Shown: positions 16,674-25,669 of the stretch, piece by piece
How the letters are laid out: every line of letters begins with the position of its first letter
Position numbering within the stretch: the stretch's first letter is position 1
Assembly (NCBI GenBank): GCA_046594885.1
Contig: JBKJRD010000080.1
Coordinates: 1 to 50,250, forward strand
Direction of reading: 5' to 3'
DNA from: Methylotenera_A sp046594885
GTDB taxonomy: Bacteria > Pseudomonadota > Gammaproteobacteria > Burkholderiales > Methylophilaceae
DNA: 50,250 nucleotides
Program-made: the position numbers and the translations under genes
Notes under the pieces: model-generated
Databases searched by the model: none
Told to the model about the DNA's origin: nothing
The model's input: only the letters and a program-made list of their open reading frames with translations

Positions 16674-17081
16674 ATGCATCCCAATTTGCCTCCCGATTCA
16701 AATGCTGCTCATAACGAAAGTCCTTTTAAAGGCAAAACTGGTTTGCGGCGTTTATTGAACGCCTTTGGCTATTCGCTAGATGGCTTTAAAGCTGCCTACA
16801 AACACGAAGATGCTTTTAGACAAGAGGTTCTGCTGGCGATTATATTGATTCCACTGGCCATTTATTTAGGTGGTAATGCCATTGAAAAAGCCTTGATGAT
16901 GACGAGCGTTTTGCTGGTATTGGTGGTTGAATTAATCAATTCTGCTGTTGAAGCAGTGGTTGACCGTGTATCGATTGAACGCCACGAATTAGCCAAGCGT
17001 GCTAAAGATATTGCCAGCGCCGCCGTGTTTATTTCGCTGGTTATGCTAGCGGTAATTTGGGGCTTTATACTCATTGGTTAA
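16674..17081 (+). CDS. dgkA: Diacylglycerol kinase
   Basis: A 135-residue integral membrane enzyme that phosphorylates diacylglycerol to phosphatidic acid, recycling lipid from membrane-derived oligosaccharide synthesis. The signature ELINSAVEAVVDRVS lies near residues 83-97. Three membrane helices are visible (about 45-62, 70-88 and 112-133). The N-terminal 25 residues are hydrophilic and longer than in E. coli DgkA (122 residues). A short inverted repeat spans its stop codon (17077-17099). Confidence 0.94.
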   Translation: MHPNLPPDSNAAHNESPFKGKTGLRRLLNAFGYSLDGFKAAYKHEDAFRQEVLLAIILIPLAIYLGGNAIEKALMMTSVLLVLVVELINSAVEAVVDRVSIERHELAKRAKDIASAAVFISLVMLAVIWGFILIG

Positions 17082-17099
17082 GCATAAAATATGCTTAAC
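17077..17099 (+). terminator. Inverted repeat over the dgkA stop codon
   Basis: GTTAAGCATA, AAA, TATGCTTAAC: ten-base perfect arms. The TAA stop of dgkA lies inside the left arm. The following bases are only moderately T rich, so terminator strength is uncertain. The arms carry GTTAAGC, a one-base variant of the frequent GTTAAGT. Confidence 0.5.
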
Positions 17100-17106
17100 A
17101 CCAAAT

Positions 17107-17238
17107 TTATTTTTTTAAATGCCAACCATGTACGCCGTCAACGTCCGCTCTGTATTCAAGCAGCGTAATCCAAGCGCCCGCAGCGGCCACAAAAAAGACC
17201 AGCCCTAATATCACGTATTTAAAAGCGCTCATACTCAT
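17107..17238 (-). CDS. Small single-span membrane protein (unlisted short ORF)
   Basis: The minus strand encodes MSMSAFKYVILGLVFFVAAA followed by GAWITLLEYRADVDGVHGWHLKK and TAA: 43 residues with one clear membrane helix (about 6-25) and a charged tail. GAGG precedes the two closely spaced start codons; the second, at 17232, has the better spacing and gives 41 residues. It lies between dgkA and the TonB receptor gene in an otherwise empty stretch. I know no function for it. Confidence 0.55.
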   Translation of the reverse strand: MSMSAFKYVILGLVFFVAAAGAWITLLEYRADVDGVHGWHLKK

Positions 17239-17350
17239 TACCTCACTTTAACTTGAATGTTTAATAATGAGTATGCCTGCTTTACATTGGTTCAATCGCG
17301 CTTACTTAACACATTAAAACACGCATAATCTAGCTACTAAAAATCTGCGC

Positions 17351-19414
17351 TTAAAAATCCGCTCTAAGTCCAACCAATACAGATCTTTCGCCTGCAACAG
17401 AAATATCTTTTAAGAATGAGGCGTGCTCACGAATTTCGTCATTCAATAAATTATTGGCTCTGGCAAACAATTCCACATTTAACTTTGTGGGTAATTTATA
17501 AGTCACCATCGCGCTTAAATCGGTATAACCATCTGTTGCCAATTCATTATCGGCTGTGCGGCTTTGGTTAAAAGCATGTAGTACATTGAGACGCGCACCA
17601 AACTTATTTTTTTGATAAATTAAACCAGCGCCTAGGCGTAACGGTGCAATACGTGGCAATGGATCACCACTGTCGCGGTCAGTAGCGTGAACATAGTCGC
17701 CGCGCACGGTTAAATCTAAATAATCAGTCATGTTAAAGCGACCTTCGGCTTCCAAACCTTTAAATACAGCGCCCACATTGTTAAATTGAAAGATTGGCAA
17801 GCCTTCATCTGGATCAAGATTACCAGTATTAAACAACCCAATAAAGTTGCTAAAGCGCGTGTAATAAGCCCCTAAGCTGAACGCATTTTGATTATTCTTC
17901 CAGCGAATTTGCGCATCAATGCCTTTTGAACGCTCTACATCAAAGCTGGGGTTACCAATTTCAAATTGGCCAGTGGCAGCATGGATGCCGTTGGCATAAA
18001 GCTCAAAGTAGCTAGGCGCGCGCTCATTGTGTGATAAATTACCTGCTAGCGACCAATTGTCATCTAATTGATACACGCTACCCAGCGCATAACTATTAGG
18101 GTTAAAGTTTGCGTTTTGCCCAGCACCAAATCGCGCATCATCTTTAGAATCGACCGCAGTATGGCCAAAACGCGCACCTGCGGTAAGCTTCAGTTTATTG
18201 TCAGTTACGCTAAGCGGTAATTCTTCGTATAGGTACAATGCTTGTGATTGCGTATTGGTGCTTGGCACAAAGGCTTCTTCGCCAGTGGCTTCAAAATTGG
18301 TGTTTTGAAATTGCAAGCCGACAACACCCTGCATTAAACCCAACCCTGTTGATAGTGGTGCATGTCCAGCTTCAAACGTACCTTCTACACCACGGTTTTC
18401 AAACACTGTTTCAGGCTCTCCATCGGCAAGTTCAACATGCTCATAATCGGTGTAAGCCATACGGAATTTAACTCGATTAATAACAGGCCCTAAATCCGTA
18501 AATTCAGAGGCAATATCCCAACGCCGACTTTCCATATCAATGCGGATATTTTCTTCTGCAACAACGCCGTAATTGCTGTTAAAGGTAGAAAAAGAAGTGC
18601 CAATATAGCCGTTATCAAAGGTCAATGAAGCGCCTAATGCACCGCCATCGTTATCAGCACTACTGTTGACTAATCTACCGCGATTTTCGCGTGGTAAGCC
18701 TTGCGCTTCACTGCTGCGTTTAGAACGCGCAAAACCAGGAATATCCAAATCGCTGGTTTCTCTGCTATAAGCGTCCGCATGTATGGCAAATTGGCCATTA
18801 CCCGCATCCAACACAACTGCACCGTTACGCGTACTGTCGGGGCCGCCAAAGCGTGTTTCTGCACGGCCAGTGACGCCTTCTAGTTTTTCTTTAGGAATAC
18901 GGTGATCGATTGCATTGACCACGCCGCCCACCGCGCTGCCGCCATAAAGTAACGAGGCTGGGCCACGAATGACATCAATTTGCTCAATCACTAGTGGATC
19001 GACTGCTACCGCATGATCAAAACTTAAACTCGACGCATCTAGAATACCGACGCCATTTTGTAAAATACGCACCCGCTCTGCATCAAGACCACGAATCACT
19101 GGCCGCGAAGCATTCGGCCCAAATTGAGTCGCCGTTACGCCTGGTATACCGTTAAGCGTCTCACCAAGCGTACCTTGCCGCTGCAAACTGAGTTCACGGC
19201 CATTTAATACGGTAACTGGCACAACCAACTCATCTGAGCTAACGCCCAAAGGGTTGCCAGTAACTGGCAATGGGGCTAAATCAATATCGGTGCTTTCTTC
19301 GGCAAAAGCAGTGTTAACAACAAAAACACCGTTAAAAAATAGTGCGGCAAGCATTAAACCGATAGGTTTTAGTGCAAATGGCTCACGCATTTGCGATTGA
19401 CTGATGTGATACAT
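17351..19414 (-). CDS. TonB-dependent outer-membrane receptor, ZnuD-like (metal uptake)
   Basis: A 687-residue outer-membrane transporter. The signal peptide is long and ends near residue 38 (NTAFA, then EEST). The plug contains LGETLNGIPGVTATQFGPNA, RPVIRGLDAERVRILQNGVG and SLSFDHAVAVDPLVIEQIDV, then RGPASLLYGGSAVGGVVNAI; this plug pattern resembles the ZnuD zinc receptor group more than siderophore receptors. The barrel ends in VLVGLRADF with a terminal Phe. It follows a His/Cys-bearing DUF2946-like gene by about 57 bases in an apparent operon behind a pair of dyad sites (19773-19849). Zinc as the substrate is inferred. Confidence 0.82.
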   Translation of the reverse strand: MYHISQSQMREPFALKPIGLMLAALFFNGVFVVNTAFAEESTDIDLAPLPVTGNPLGVSSDELVVPVTVLNGRELSLQRQGTLGETLNGIPGVTATQFGPNASRPVIRGLDAERVRILQNGVGILDASSLSFDHAVAVDPLVIEQIDVIRGPASLLYGGSAVGGVVNAIDHRIPKEKLEGVTGRAETRFGGPDSTRNGAVVLDAGNGQFAIHADAYSRETSDLDIPGFARSKRSSEAQGLPRENRGRLVNSSADNDGGALGASLTFDNGYIGTSFSTFNSNYGVVAEENIRIDMESRRWDIASEFTDLGPVINRVKFRMAYTDYEHVELADGEPETVFENRGVEGTFEAGHAPLSTGLGLMQGVVGLQFQNTNFEATGEEAFVPSTNTQSQALYLYEELPLSVTDNKLKLTAGARFGHTAVDSKDDARFGAGQNANFNPNSYALGSVYQLDDNWSLAGNLSHNERAPSYFELYANGIHAATGQFEIGNPSFDVERSKGIDAQIRWKNNQNAFSLGAYYTRFSNFIGLFNTGNLDPDEGLPIFQFNNVGAVFKGLEAEGRFNMTDYLDLTVRGDYVHATDRDSGDPLPRIAPLRLGAGLIYQKNKFGARLNVLHAFNQSRTADNELATDGYTDLSAMVTYKLPTKLNVELFARANNLLNDEIREHASFLKDISVAGERSVLVGLRADF

Positions 19415-19471
19415 GATAAATCCTCAACAAAAATAGTAATAGCCAGCAATCACTTGCTGGAAGATAAAAAT

Positions 19472-19780
19472 TTATGTCGAAAGAGGAGGGGCGCGTGAAT
19501 GGTAAAAATGCAGCGTTGTGGCAAGATATTTTATCTTTACATGAGCAGCAATTGTTAAACCAGCCAGTGGCAACGCTAATATAAATGGCTGAGAAACCAA
19601 GCCATTTGCCGTATTTGCATGACTTAAACATTGCGCGCAGTGGGGATTTGGTGTGTTGCGATCTTGCTGATGTTGTTGCGTTAAGTCAGAGAAATGGCTA
19701 ATTTCATGTGCAACAGCACCCATTTGCGTAAGCAAAAACAGGGTAACCAAGCTGAAATAAATAGTAAACTTCTGCAACAT
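19472..19780 (-). CDS. Small exported His/Cys protein, DUF2946-like
   Basis: A 102-residue protein with an N-terminal signal or anchor helix (about 5-24), HEISHF directly after it, HCAQC near residues 48-52, a second hydrophobic segment (about 64-80) and a C-terminal RAPP motif. These features match the small DUF2946-type proteins often encoded next to TonB-dependent metal receptors. Its His and Cys residues could bind a metal in the periplasm. It directly precedes the ZnuD-like receptor and shares its control region. Assignment to the family is by pattern only. Confidence 0.65.
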   Translation of the reverse strand: MLQKFTIYFSLVTLFLLTQMGAVAHEISHFSDLTQQHQQDRNTPNPHCAQCLSHANTANGLVSQPFILALPLAGLTIAAHVKIKYLATTLHFYHSRAPPLST

Positions 19781-19849
19781 AGTTGCAATATTAGCAGAGA
19801 TTCTCAGTTATCTGCACTAAATATTGTTGCAGATTCATAATCAGCAACA
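19773..19849 (-). promoter_or_regulatory. Two GTTGC-type dyads upstream of the ZnuD-like operon
   Basis: A 25-base dyad at 19825-19849 has 11-base arms (TGTTGCAGATT and AATCAGCAACA, one mismatch) around CAT. A second dyad, TGCAAC-ATA-GTTGCA at 19773-19787, covers the start codon of the DUF2946-like gene. Both share the half-site TTGC/GCAA. The arrangement suits a dimeric metalloregulator of the Fur/Zur family, but it is not the standard Zur or Fur consensus. Confidence 0.5.
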
Positions 19850-19904
19850 TTTATGCTTAAGAATGATTGCATCATCAACATTAATTACGCTAAGTAATTG
19901 AAAA

Positions 19905-20459
19905 TTAATTTGTTTTAATTTCACCTTTTTTAAGCGTTTCTACGTTATTGCCAAAATGATCTTTTGCGTCCAAATCTGCGCCTGAGGCTTTTAATAATGC
20001 TAACAATTCTAGGCGTTGAAAAAGTGCTGCATACATAGCGGGGGTTTGCCCCACATTATTTTGTTCATCTGTGCAATTAGCTGCAATTAACTGGCGTGCT
20101 ATGGCCACTTCGCCTTTAAATATTGCGCCCATTAGTGCGGTATTGCCTCTTTTATCTTTTTGACATGGGTTAGCACCAGATTGCAGTAACAAATCTACAA
20201 TTGCTTGATGCCCATGATAAGCCGCCAAAATTAGCGGCGTATAGCCTTTTGTATCAGCCACATTTAAATCGTAGCGATTATTAATAATGGCGCTAACAAT
20301 TTTTTGATCGCCCTCTTTGGCTGCTCTTAATAGATAAATTTTTATTTTTTCTGCACTGGTAAGCGATGCCTGCTCTGGATTATATTCTGCTCCATAATTG
20401 CCTGCTGCTACTGCATTCGTGAACAACAAAAATACAGTCAATATCATTATTTTCATCAT
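19905..20459 (-). CDS. ankB: Periplasmic ankyrin-repeat protein, AnkB-like
   Basis: A 184-residue protein with a signal peptide (about 1-20) and four ankyrin repeats (for example KGYTPLILAAYHGHQAIVDL and the following RGNTALMGAIFKGEVAIARQ). The start at 20459 is used because GGAG lies five bases before it and the leading residues form a proper signal peptide. It follows katB directly on the same strand. In Pseudomonas aeruginosa the equivalent AnkB sits next to KatB and is needed for full catalase activity and peroxide resistance, so a helper role for this exported catalase is likely. Confidence 0.85.
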   Translation of the reverse strand: MMKIMILTVFLLFTNAVAAGNYGAEYNPEQASLTSAEKIKIYLLRAAKEGDQKIVSAIINNRYDLNVADTKGYTPLILAAYHGHQAIVDLLLQSGANPCQKDKRGNTALMGAIFKGEVAIARQLIAANCTDEQNNVGQTPAMYAALFQRLELLALLKASGADLDAKDHFGNNVETLKKGEIKTN

Positions 20460-20516
20460 AAGCTCCAGATAAACCCTACCAAAGCACAACACTAAAGCAG
20501 GGTTTACTTAACACTA

Positions 20517-22052
20517 TTATTCGCTTAATTTATCTGCTGCAGATTTAATCACATTGACATCTGCACCTAATTTTTTAGCGAGGGCTGATCCATAATTAGC
20601 ATCTGCCTTGTAAAAATAGGCAATCATTTTATTGCGGGTGCTTACATTTTTTACTGCTCCAAGATCACCAGATAAGTTGGAAATTAAATTTTCCTGTTCT
20701 GATTTAGGCAGGCTTCTGTAAAACTCACCAGCTTGTCTAAAATTAAGTGTCTTCTCTATCATTTTCTGCTGTGTTGTGCCAGATAATGGGAGATTGCTGA
20801 ATTTATAATTAGCATTCTGCGGTTTTGGTTCAATCACGCTTGGCTCATAGTTGACCGTGCCTTTTCGATTACCCGCATTTAATTGGCCATCTTGATTATT
20901 AGTCACGATATCAAATTTAGGGCGATTAATGGGTAGCTGTAGCGCATTCACACCCACACGATGAAACTGCGTATCGGCATATGAAAATAAACGCCCTTGC
21001 AACATGCGATCTTCAGAAGGCTCAATACCTGGCACCATATTTGATGGAGCAAAAGCACTTTGCTCAGTCTCTTGGAAAATGTTTTCTGGGTTTTTATTCA
21101 ATGTTAATGTACCAATTTTTTTGCTAGGCACATTAGGCCAAATTTTGGTGTCATCCAATGGATTAAAATCAAAATTATTTAACTGTTCTGGTTTTAACAC
21201 TTGAATCATTAAATCCCATTTTGGAAAATCACCATTTTTGATTGTCGTTTGAAGATCGCGTGAAGCATGGTTAAAATCGGTCGATTGAATTTTATTGGCC
21301 TCAGCTTGAGTTAAGTTAATCTGTTTTTGATGCGGCTTCCAGTTAAATTTGACATATACATATTGTCCAGCTTGATTGACTAATTTAAATGCATGAACGC
21401 CATTACCCTCCATATTTCTGTAGGTAGCTGGTATGCCAAAATCGGAATAAAGACGGGTTAACATATGGGTGGATTCAGGAATATGGCTAAAAAAATCAAA
21501 GAATCTGTTTGGATCTTGGATGTTAGTGTCTGGTGCTGGTTTTAGAGAATGCACCATATCTGGAAACTTGATTGCATCACGAATAAAAAAAACGGGCAGA
21601 TTATTACCGACTAAATCCCAATTACCTTCTGAGGTATAAAACTTAACTGCAAATCCTCTAGGGTCTCTTAGCGTTTCAGGGGAATGATTACCATGTATCA
21701 CGGCAGAGAATCTTAAAAAAACTGGCGTTTTGGTACCATTTTTAAATACGCTCGCTTTGCTAATATCACTAATATCGGCAGTTGCAACAAATTCACCATG
21801 CGCACCAGTACCTCTGGCATGTACTACGCGCTCTGGAATACGCTCACGATCGAACCTTTGCAGTTTTTGAATCAGATGCATATCTTGTAGTAACACTGGT
21901 CCATTAGGACCAGCTGTTTGTGAATTTTGATTGTCGCCCACTGGTGCGCCATTATCACGGGTCAGTGTTGCAGCATTCACTGCGGATACTGTTAAGCTAA
22001 ATACGGCTAGTACAACTAAAAACTCACTACTTTTTATTAAAATATTTCTCAC
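20517..22052 (-). CDS. katB: Exported haem catalase KatB
   Basis: A 511-residue monofunctional catalase that splits hydrogen peroxide. The catalytic His is H78 in ERVVHARGTGAHGEF, the distal Asn lies in DLVGNNLPVFF, and the haem Tyr is in RLFSYADTQ. The start is GTG at 22050-22052, since AAAGGAGACAATT immediately precedes it, whereas the upstream ATG would place that ribosome site inside the gene. The N-terminal 27 residues form a signal peptide ending AVNA, so the enzyme should act in the periplasm. It forms a stress operon with ankB and lies beside sodB. Confidence 0.95.
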   Translation of the reverse strand: MRNILIKSSEFLVVLAVFSLTVSAVNAATLTRDNGAPVGDNQNSQTAGPNGPVLLQDMHLIQKLQRFDRERIPERVVHARGTGAHGEFVATADISDISKASVFKNGTKTPVFLRFSAVIHGNHSPETLRDPRGFAVKFYTSEGNWDLVGNNLPVFFIRDAIKFPDMVHSLKPAPDTNIQDPNRFFDFFSHIPESTHMLTRLYSDFGIPATYRNMEGNGVHAFKLVNQAGQYVYVKFNWKPHQKQINLTQAEANKIQSTDFNHASRDLQTTIKNGDFPKWDLMIQVLKPEQLNNFDFNPLDDTKIWPNVPSKKIGTLTLNKNPENIFQETEQSAFAPSNMVPGIEPSEDRMLQGRLFSYADTQFHRVGVNALQLPINRPKFDIVTNNQDGQLNAGNRKGTVNYEPSVIEPKPQNANYKFSNLPLSGTTQQKMIEKTLNFRQAGEFYRSLPKSEQENLISNLSGDLGAVKNVSTRNKMIAYFYKADANYGSALAKKLGADVNVIKSAADKLSE

Positions 22053-22243
22053 AATTGTCTCCTTTATGATCAAACTATCGACTTTTGATATTTAATTTTA
22101 ATAATGGACAATGAATACACAGTAAATATTATTTATAAGCAGTGATTAATATTAAATTTACATCGCTTTTTTGACTAGGTTATAAAAGTGTAAAGATTCA
22201 CTTTATTTAATGATGATTTGCATTCATCAAATAAATTTACCGC

Positions 22244-22275
22244 AAAAAAAATGGCACCTTATTAAAGGCGCCATT
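22244..22275 (-). terminator. Intrinsic terminator of sodB
   Basis: On the minus strand AATGGCGCC, an 8-base loop and GGTGCCATT are followed by a T run. It lies 39 bases after the sodB stop. Confidence 0.88.
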
Positions 22276-22313
22276 CAAAAATGCAACTAATTTAAAGAGA
22301 CAATTAGCGCTAA

Positions 22314-22895
22314 TTAAGCATAATTTGCAGATGCAAAATCCCAATTTGCTAATGAAGCTAAAAAGGTTTCTACGAATTTAGGGCGTGCATTACGGTAATC
22401 AATGTAATAAGCATGCTCCCACACATCAATCGTCAATAAGGCTTTATCGCCAGTGGTTAAGGGCGTGCCAGCCGCACCCATATTCACAATATCTACTGAA
22501 CCATCAGATTTTTTAACTAGCCATGTCCAGCCAGAACCGAAATTGCCCACAGCTGAAGCTTGAAAGGCTTTTTTAAACTCATCAAAACTACCCCACTTTT
22601 TATTAATCGCATCAGCCAATTTGCCAGTTGGCGCGTTACCGCCTTTTGGTTGCATGCTGTTCCAAAAAAAAGTGTGATTCCAAACTTGCGCGGAGTTGTT
22701 ATAGATACCGCCTGAAGATTTTTTGATGATTTCTTCTAAACTTAAATTTTCAAATTCAGTGCCCTTGATCAGGTTGTTTAAGTTGGTGACATAAGCTTGG
22801 TGATGTTTGCCATAATGAAAATCTAAGGTTTCTTCAGAAATATGCGGCGCAAGTGCTGTTTTTGCGTAAGGTAATGCGGGTAAAGTATGTTCCAT
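22314..22895 (-). CDS. sodB: Superoxide dismutase [Fe]
   Basis: A 193-residue cytosolic enzyme converting superoxide to peroxide and oxygen. It begins EHTLPALPYAKTALAPHISE, has metal ligands in HYGKHH, AQVWNHTFFW and DVWEHAYYIDY, and the iron-type signature AQVWNHTF. The start at 22895 is chosen for its length and its AGGA site; an ATG 15 bases upstream adds MLGIK. It sits just upstream of katB on the same strand, but its own terminator separates them. Confidence 0.96.
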   Translation of the reverse strand: MEHTLPALPYAKTALAPHISEETLDFHYGKHHQAYVTNLNNLIKGTEFENLSLEEIIKKSSGGIYNNSAQVWNHTFFWNSMQPKGGNAPTGKLADAINKKWGSFDEFKKAFQASAVGNFGSGWTWLVKKSDGSVDIVNMGAAGTPLTTGDKALLTIDVWEHAYYIDYRNARPKFVETFLASLANWDFASANYA

Positions 22896-23016
22896 TTTTA
22901 TTCCTAACATGAGTGAATGAGTGGTGGTTTTAATTTATCTCGTTGCATTAATATATATTGGGTGCCAAACTTAAATTTTAAACTGCGCATCTCAATATAA
23001 TCTAAGTTTAATCGCC

Positions 23017-23934
23017 TTACCGAATATTACGCTTTTTAGCTCTTGGGTGTGCCGCATCATAAACCTTATTAAGATGCTGAAAATCTAAATGCGTATACAC
23101 TTGCGTCGTGCTAATGTTGACGTGGCCCAGCATTTCTTGTACTGCACGTAAATCGCCGCTCGATTGCAACACATGCGAGGCAAAGCTGTGTCGCAACATA
23201 TGCGGGTGCACTGAGGTGTGAATGCCCTGCTTAATCGCCCACTGCTTAATGCGATATTGTATGTTTCTAGGGCTTAATCTCTTGCCCTGTTTGCCAACAA
23301 ATACAGGCTTATCTTGCGGATTATCACCTAGACAAAGCATTTTCGGCCGCATGCTTAGCCATTGTTGAATAGCATTTATAGCAAACTGGCCAAGCGGCAC
23401 AATGCGCGTTTTGTTACCTTTGCCTGTAACAGTTACCGTGCCTGCAACAAAATCCAGCGCATTTATATTCAAATTAACCAACTCGCTTAAACGCAAGCCA
23501 GACGAGTAAAACAACTCCAAAATAGCATGGTCACGCACACTTAACACATCATTTTCACGAATATCCACCAGCTTAATAGTTTGCTCGATGGATAATGCGT
23601 GTGGAAGTGTTTGTGCGGATTTAGGCGCTTTTAAACCCAGCACGGGATTTTGCGCATAACCGTGTTGCTGAATTAAAAAGTTAAAAAAACCGCGCCAACA
23701 AGATAACAGTCGCGCAATGCTTTTTCCACCCAACCCTTTACTATGCAGGCATGCCGCAAAACGTCTAATATGGCTATTTTGCAGTTCAATCAAACTAAGT
23801 TGACCGCTAAGCTGCACAAGCTGCGACAAATCTCTAGCGTAATGCTGACAAGTCAGCAGACTTAACCGCCGTTCAACACGTAAAAAATCCAGATATTTGG
23901 CGGTTAAACTTTCAGATGTAATATCTGATGACAT
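23017..23934 (-). CDS. xerC: Tyrosine recombinase XerC
   Basis: A 305-residue site-specific recombinase that resolves chromosome dimers at dif together with XerD. The N-terminal SAM-like core-binding domain covers about 1-100. The catalytic set is present: Arg in SSGLRLSEL, Lys in TGKGNKTR, HMLRHSFASH (His and Arg), MLGHVNISTTQ (His) and the nucleophile Tyr in VYTHLDF. The order dapF - DUF484 - xerC is the conserved housekeeping arrangement, which argues against a phage or integron integrase. Confidence 0.94.
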   Translation of the reverse strand: MSSDITSESLTAKYLDFLRVERRLSLLTCQHYARDLSQLVQLSGQLSLIELQNSHIRRFAACLHSKGLGGKSIARLLSCWRGFFNFLIQQHGYAQNPVLGLKAPKSAQTLPHALSIEQTIKLVDIRENDVLSVRDHAILELFYSSGLRLSELVNLNINALDFVAGTVTVTGKGNKTRIVPLGQFAINAIQQWLSMRPKMLCLGDNPQDKPVFVGKQGKRLSPRNIQYRIKQWAIKQGIHTSVHPHMLRHSFASHVLQSSGDLRAVQEMLGHVNISTTQVYTHLDFQHLNKVYDAAHPRAKKRNIR

Positions 23935-23965
23935 AGGTTATTTGACTAATTAAGTTAACATCAAT

Positions 23966-24631
23966 TTAAGTTAACACCAAGTGTCGTGATAATGCCGCAC
24001 TAATAAGCTCGCTCATTTGGTTTAAAAAAGCAGTGCCCATTTCTTCATAAAAGCGACTATCGCTATCACTGGCCAACGCTAAAAAACCCAATAAATTTGG
24101 CTGATGCAGCCCAATAATTGCCAACGATGCCGCAGGCTCTATAAACCAATCATCATGCACAATCGCTGGCGGCTTACCGCAATATGGCTGTGTGCGAGCC
24201 GCAATCCAGGTTTTAACAACTTCAGGCGTTTCGCCAAATACCAAATTCGCTTTACTGGATTGTGCTAAGGGCTGCACCCAAATACGCAAGCAGGTATCGC
24301 TCAGGTCAAACATTTCTGGCAAATCATGGCTAATTAATTGTTCAATCGCGTCAAAACTTTTAGCTTGATGCAAGCGTAAATTAAACACATGCATTTTATT
24401 GGCTGTGCTGTCGTTTTGCTGCGCATGTAATACCAGCTCAGCAAATCGACTCTCTAGCGCGCTGATTTTGTCGCGCTGCGCTAATTGCTGGCGCTCCGCC
24501 AATGAAATTGTGCCGCTGCCATGTGGGCTGGGCAAGCTAATATCCGCTAGCAAAGCGGCGTTTTCCTCAAAAAAATCAGGGTGATTTTTGAGATATGCTT
24601 TAACTTCATCTAATTGCACTGTTTCCGACAT
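23966..24631 (-). CDS. DUF484 family protein
   Basis: A 221-residue protein beginning with the helix VKAYLKNHPDFFEENAALLA, a LSLPSPHGSGTISLAERQ-like segment, a coiled coil (about 55-90) and a C-terminal GAF-like domain (about 95-220) containing SLAIIGL and GFLALASDSDSRFYE. This is the YigA/DUF484 family, always between dapF and xerC and of unknown function. It overlaps neither neighbour; spacing is 31 bases to xerC and 47 to dapF. Confidence 0.92.
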   Translation of the reverse strand: MSETVQLDEVKAYLKNHPDFFEENAALLADISLPSPHGSGTISLAERQQLAQRDKISALESRFAELVLHAQQNDSTANKMHVFNLRLHQAKSFDAIEQLISHDLPEMFDLSDTCLRIWVQPLAQSSKANLVFGETPEVVKTWIAARTQPYCGKPPAIVHDDWFIEPAASLAIIGLHQPNLLGFLALASDSDSRFYEEMGTAFLNQMSELISAALSRHLVLT

Positions 24632-24678
24632 GATTATTTCCTAACTTAACCGTTTATTTTAATCAAAAAATGCATGTG

Positions 24679-25509
24679 TTATATCTCAAGCTGACCTTCA
24701 AATACAAACTCAGCTGGCCCTGTCATCATGACTGGCGCAGCCTGTCCAGCCCAAGCTATGGTGAGCTTGCCACCACGCGTGTTGACTAAAACGGGCGACT
24801 GCAAAAGCCCTGATACAATACCACTTACTGCCGCCGCACAAGCACCCGTGCCGCAAGATAGCGTTTCGCCACTACCGCGCTCATATACCCGCAGATTAAT
24901 TTCATGCAGGTTTACAATTTGCATAAATCCAGCATTCACACGCTGTGGAAAATCGATATGCGACTCAATTTGCGGCCCAAGTCTCGCCACATTTGCTGTT
25001 TCTACATTATCGACTAACATTACCGCATGCGGATTGCCCATAGAAACAGCACAAATCATGACGGTTTCTGTGCCCAAATTTAGGGTGTATTCGTGCTGAT
25101 ACATCGGCGCATTAAAAGGAATGCATTCAGGTTCAAAAATAGGCGCACCCATATTCACCGTCACTTGTCCGTCCGTTTGCAATTGCAATACAATCACGCC
25201 ACTGGCGGTTTGTACAGTGATGTTACATTTATCAGTCAAACCTTTTTCAAATACAAATCTGGCAAAACAACGCGCGCCATTGCCGCACTGCTCCACCTCA
25301 CCACCGTCTGCATTAAAAATGCGGTATTTAAAATCTACATTTGCCGATGTACTTTTTTCAACCATTAATAACTGATCGCATCCAACCCCAAAATAGCGGT
25401 TAGCGATTTTTTTAATTTGGTTTGCGTTAAGCGCAACAATCTGTGAATAGCCATCGATGACGACAAAATCATTACCTGCGCCCTGCATTTTTGTGAACTT
25501 AACTTGCAT
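24679..25509 (-). CDS. dapF: Diaminopimelate epimerase
   Basis: A 276-residue enzyme interconverting LL- and meso-diaminopimelate for lysine and peptidoglycan synthesis. Two catalytic cysteines are visible: in EQCGNGARCFARF and in LSCGTGACAAAV; MQGAGNDFVVIDG is the N-terminal signature. The start at 25509 is preferred because GAGG lies before it and the family begins MxxxFTKMQGAGNDF; an upstream ATG would add 25 unrelated residues. It opens the dapF - DUF484 - xerC operon and is divergent from metK. Confidence 0.97.
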   Translation of the reverse strand: MQVKFTKMQGAGNDFVVIDGYSQIVALNANQIKKIANRYFGVGCDQLLMVEKSTSANVDFKYRIFNADGGEVEQCGNGARCFARFVFEKGLTDKCNITVQTASGVIVLQLQTDGQVTVNMGAPIFEPECIPFNAPMYQHEYTLNLGTETVMICAVSMGNPHAVMLVDNVETANVARLGPQIESHIDFPQRVNAGFMQIVNLHEINLRVYERGSGETLSCGTGACAAAVSGIVSGLLQSPVLVNTRGGKLTIAWAGQAAPVMMTGPAEFVFEGQLEI

Positions 25510-25669
25510 TTTTACCTCAATCAACAGCGCCCATTCTACCAAATTTGAGTGTTTGCAAGTGGTTAACCGTGTACAATTCACCACTCAACAGTGATTAACA
25601 ATATTTGCTTTAGCCTTTAGTCGATATTGTTTTTTTCTTTTATCAATATTAAACTTTTCAAGGCACACA

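Noticed and set aside
23017..23934. Integrase of a mobile element
   Set aside because: The dapF-DUF484-xerC order identifies the housekeeping recombinase, and no attachment site repeats were seen.
25585..25669. SAM riboswitch ahead of metK
   Set aside because: Only an AT-rich spacer with a short inverted pair (ACAATAT/ATATTGT) is present; no SAM aptamer features.
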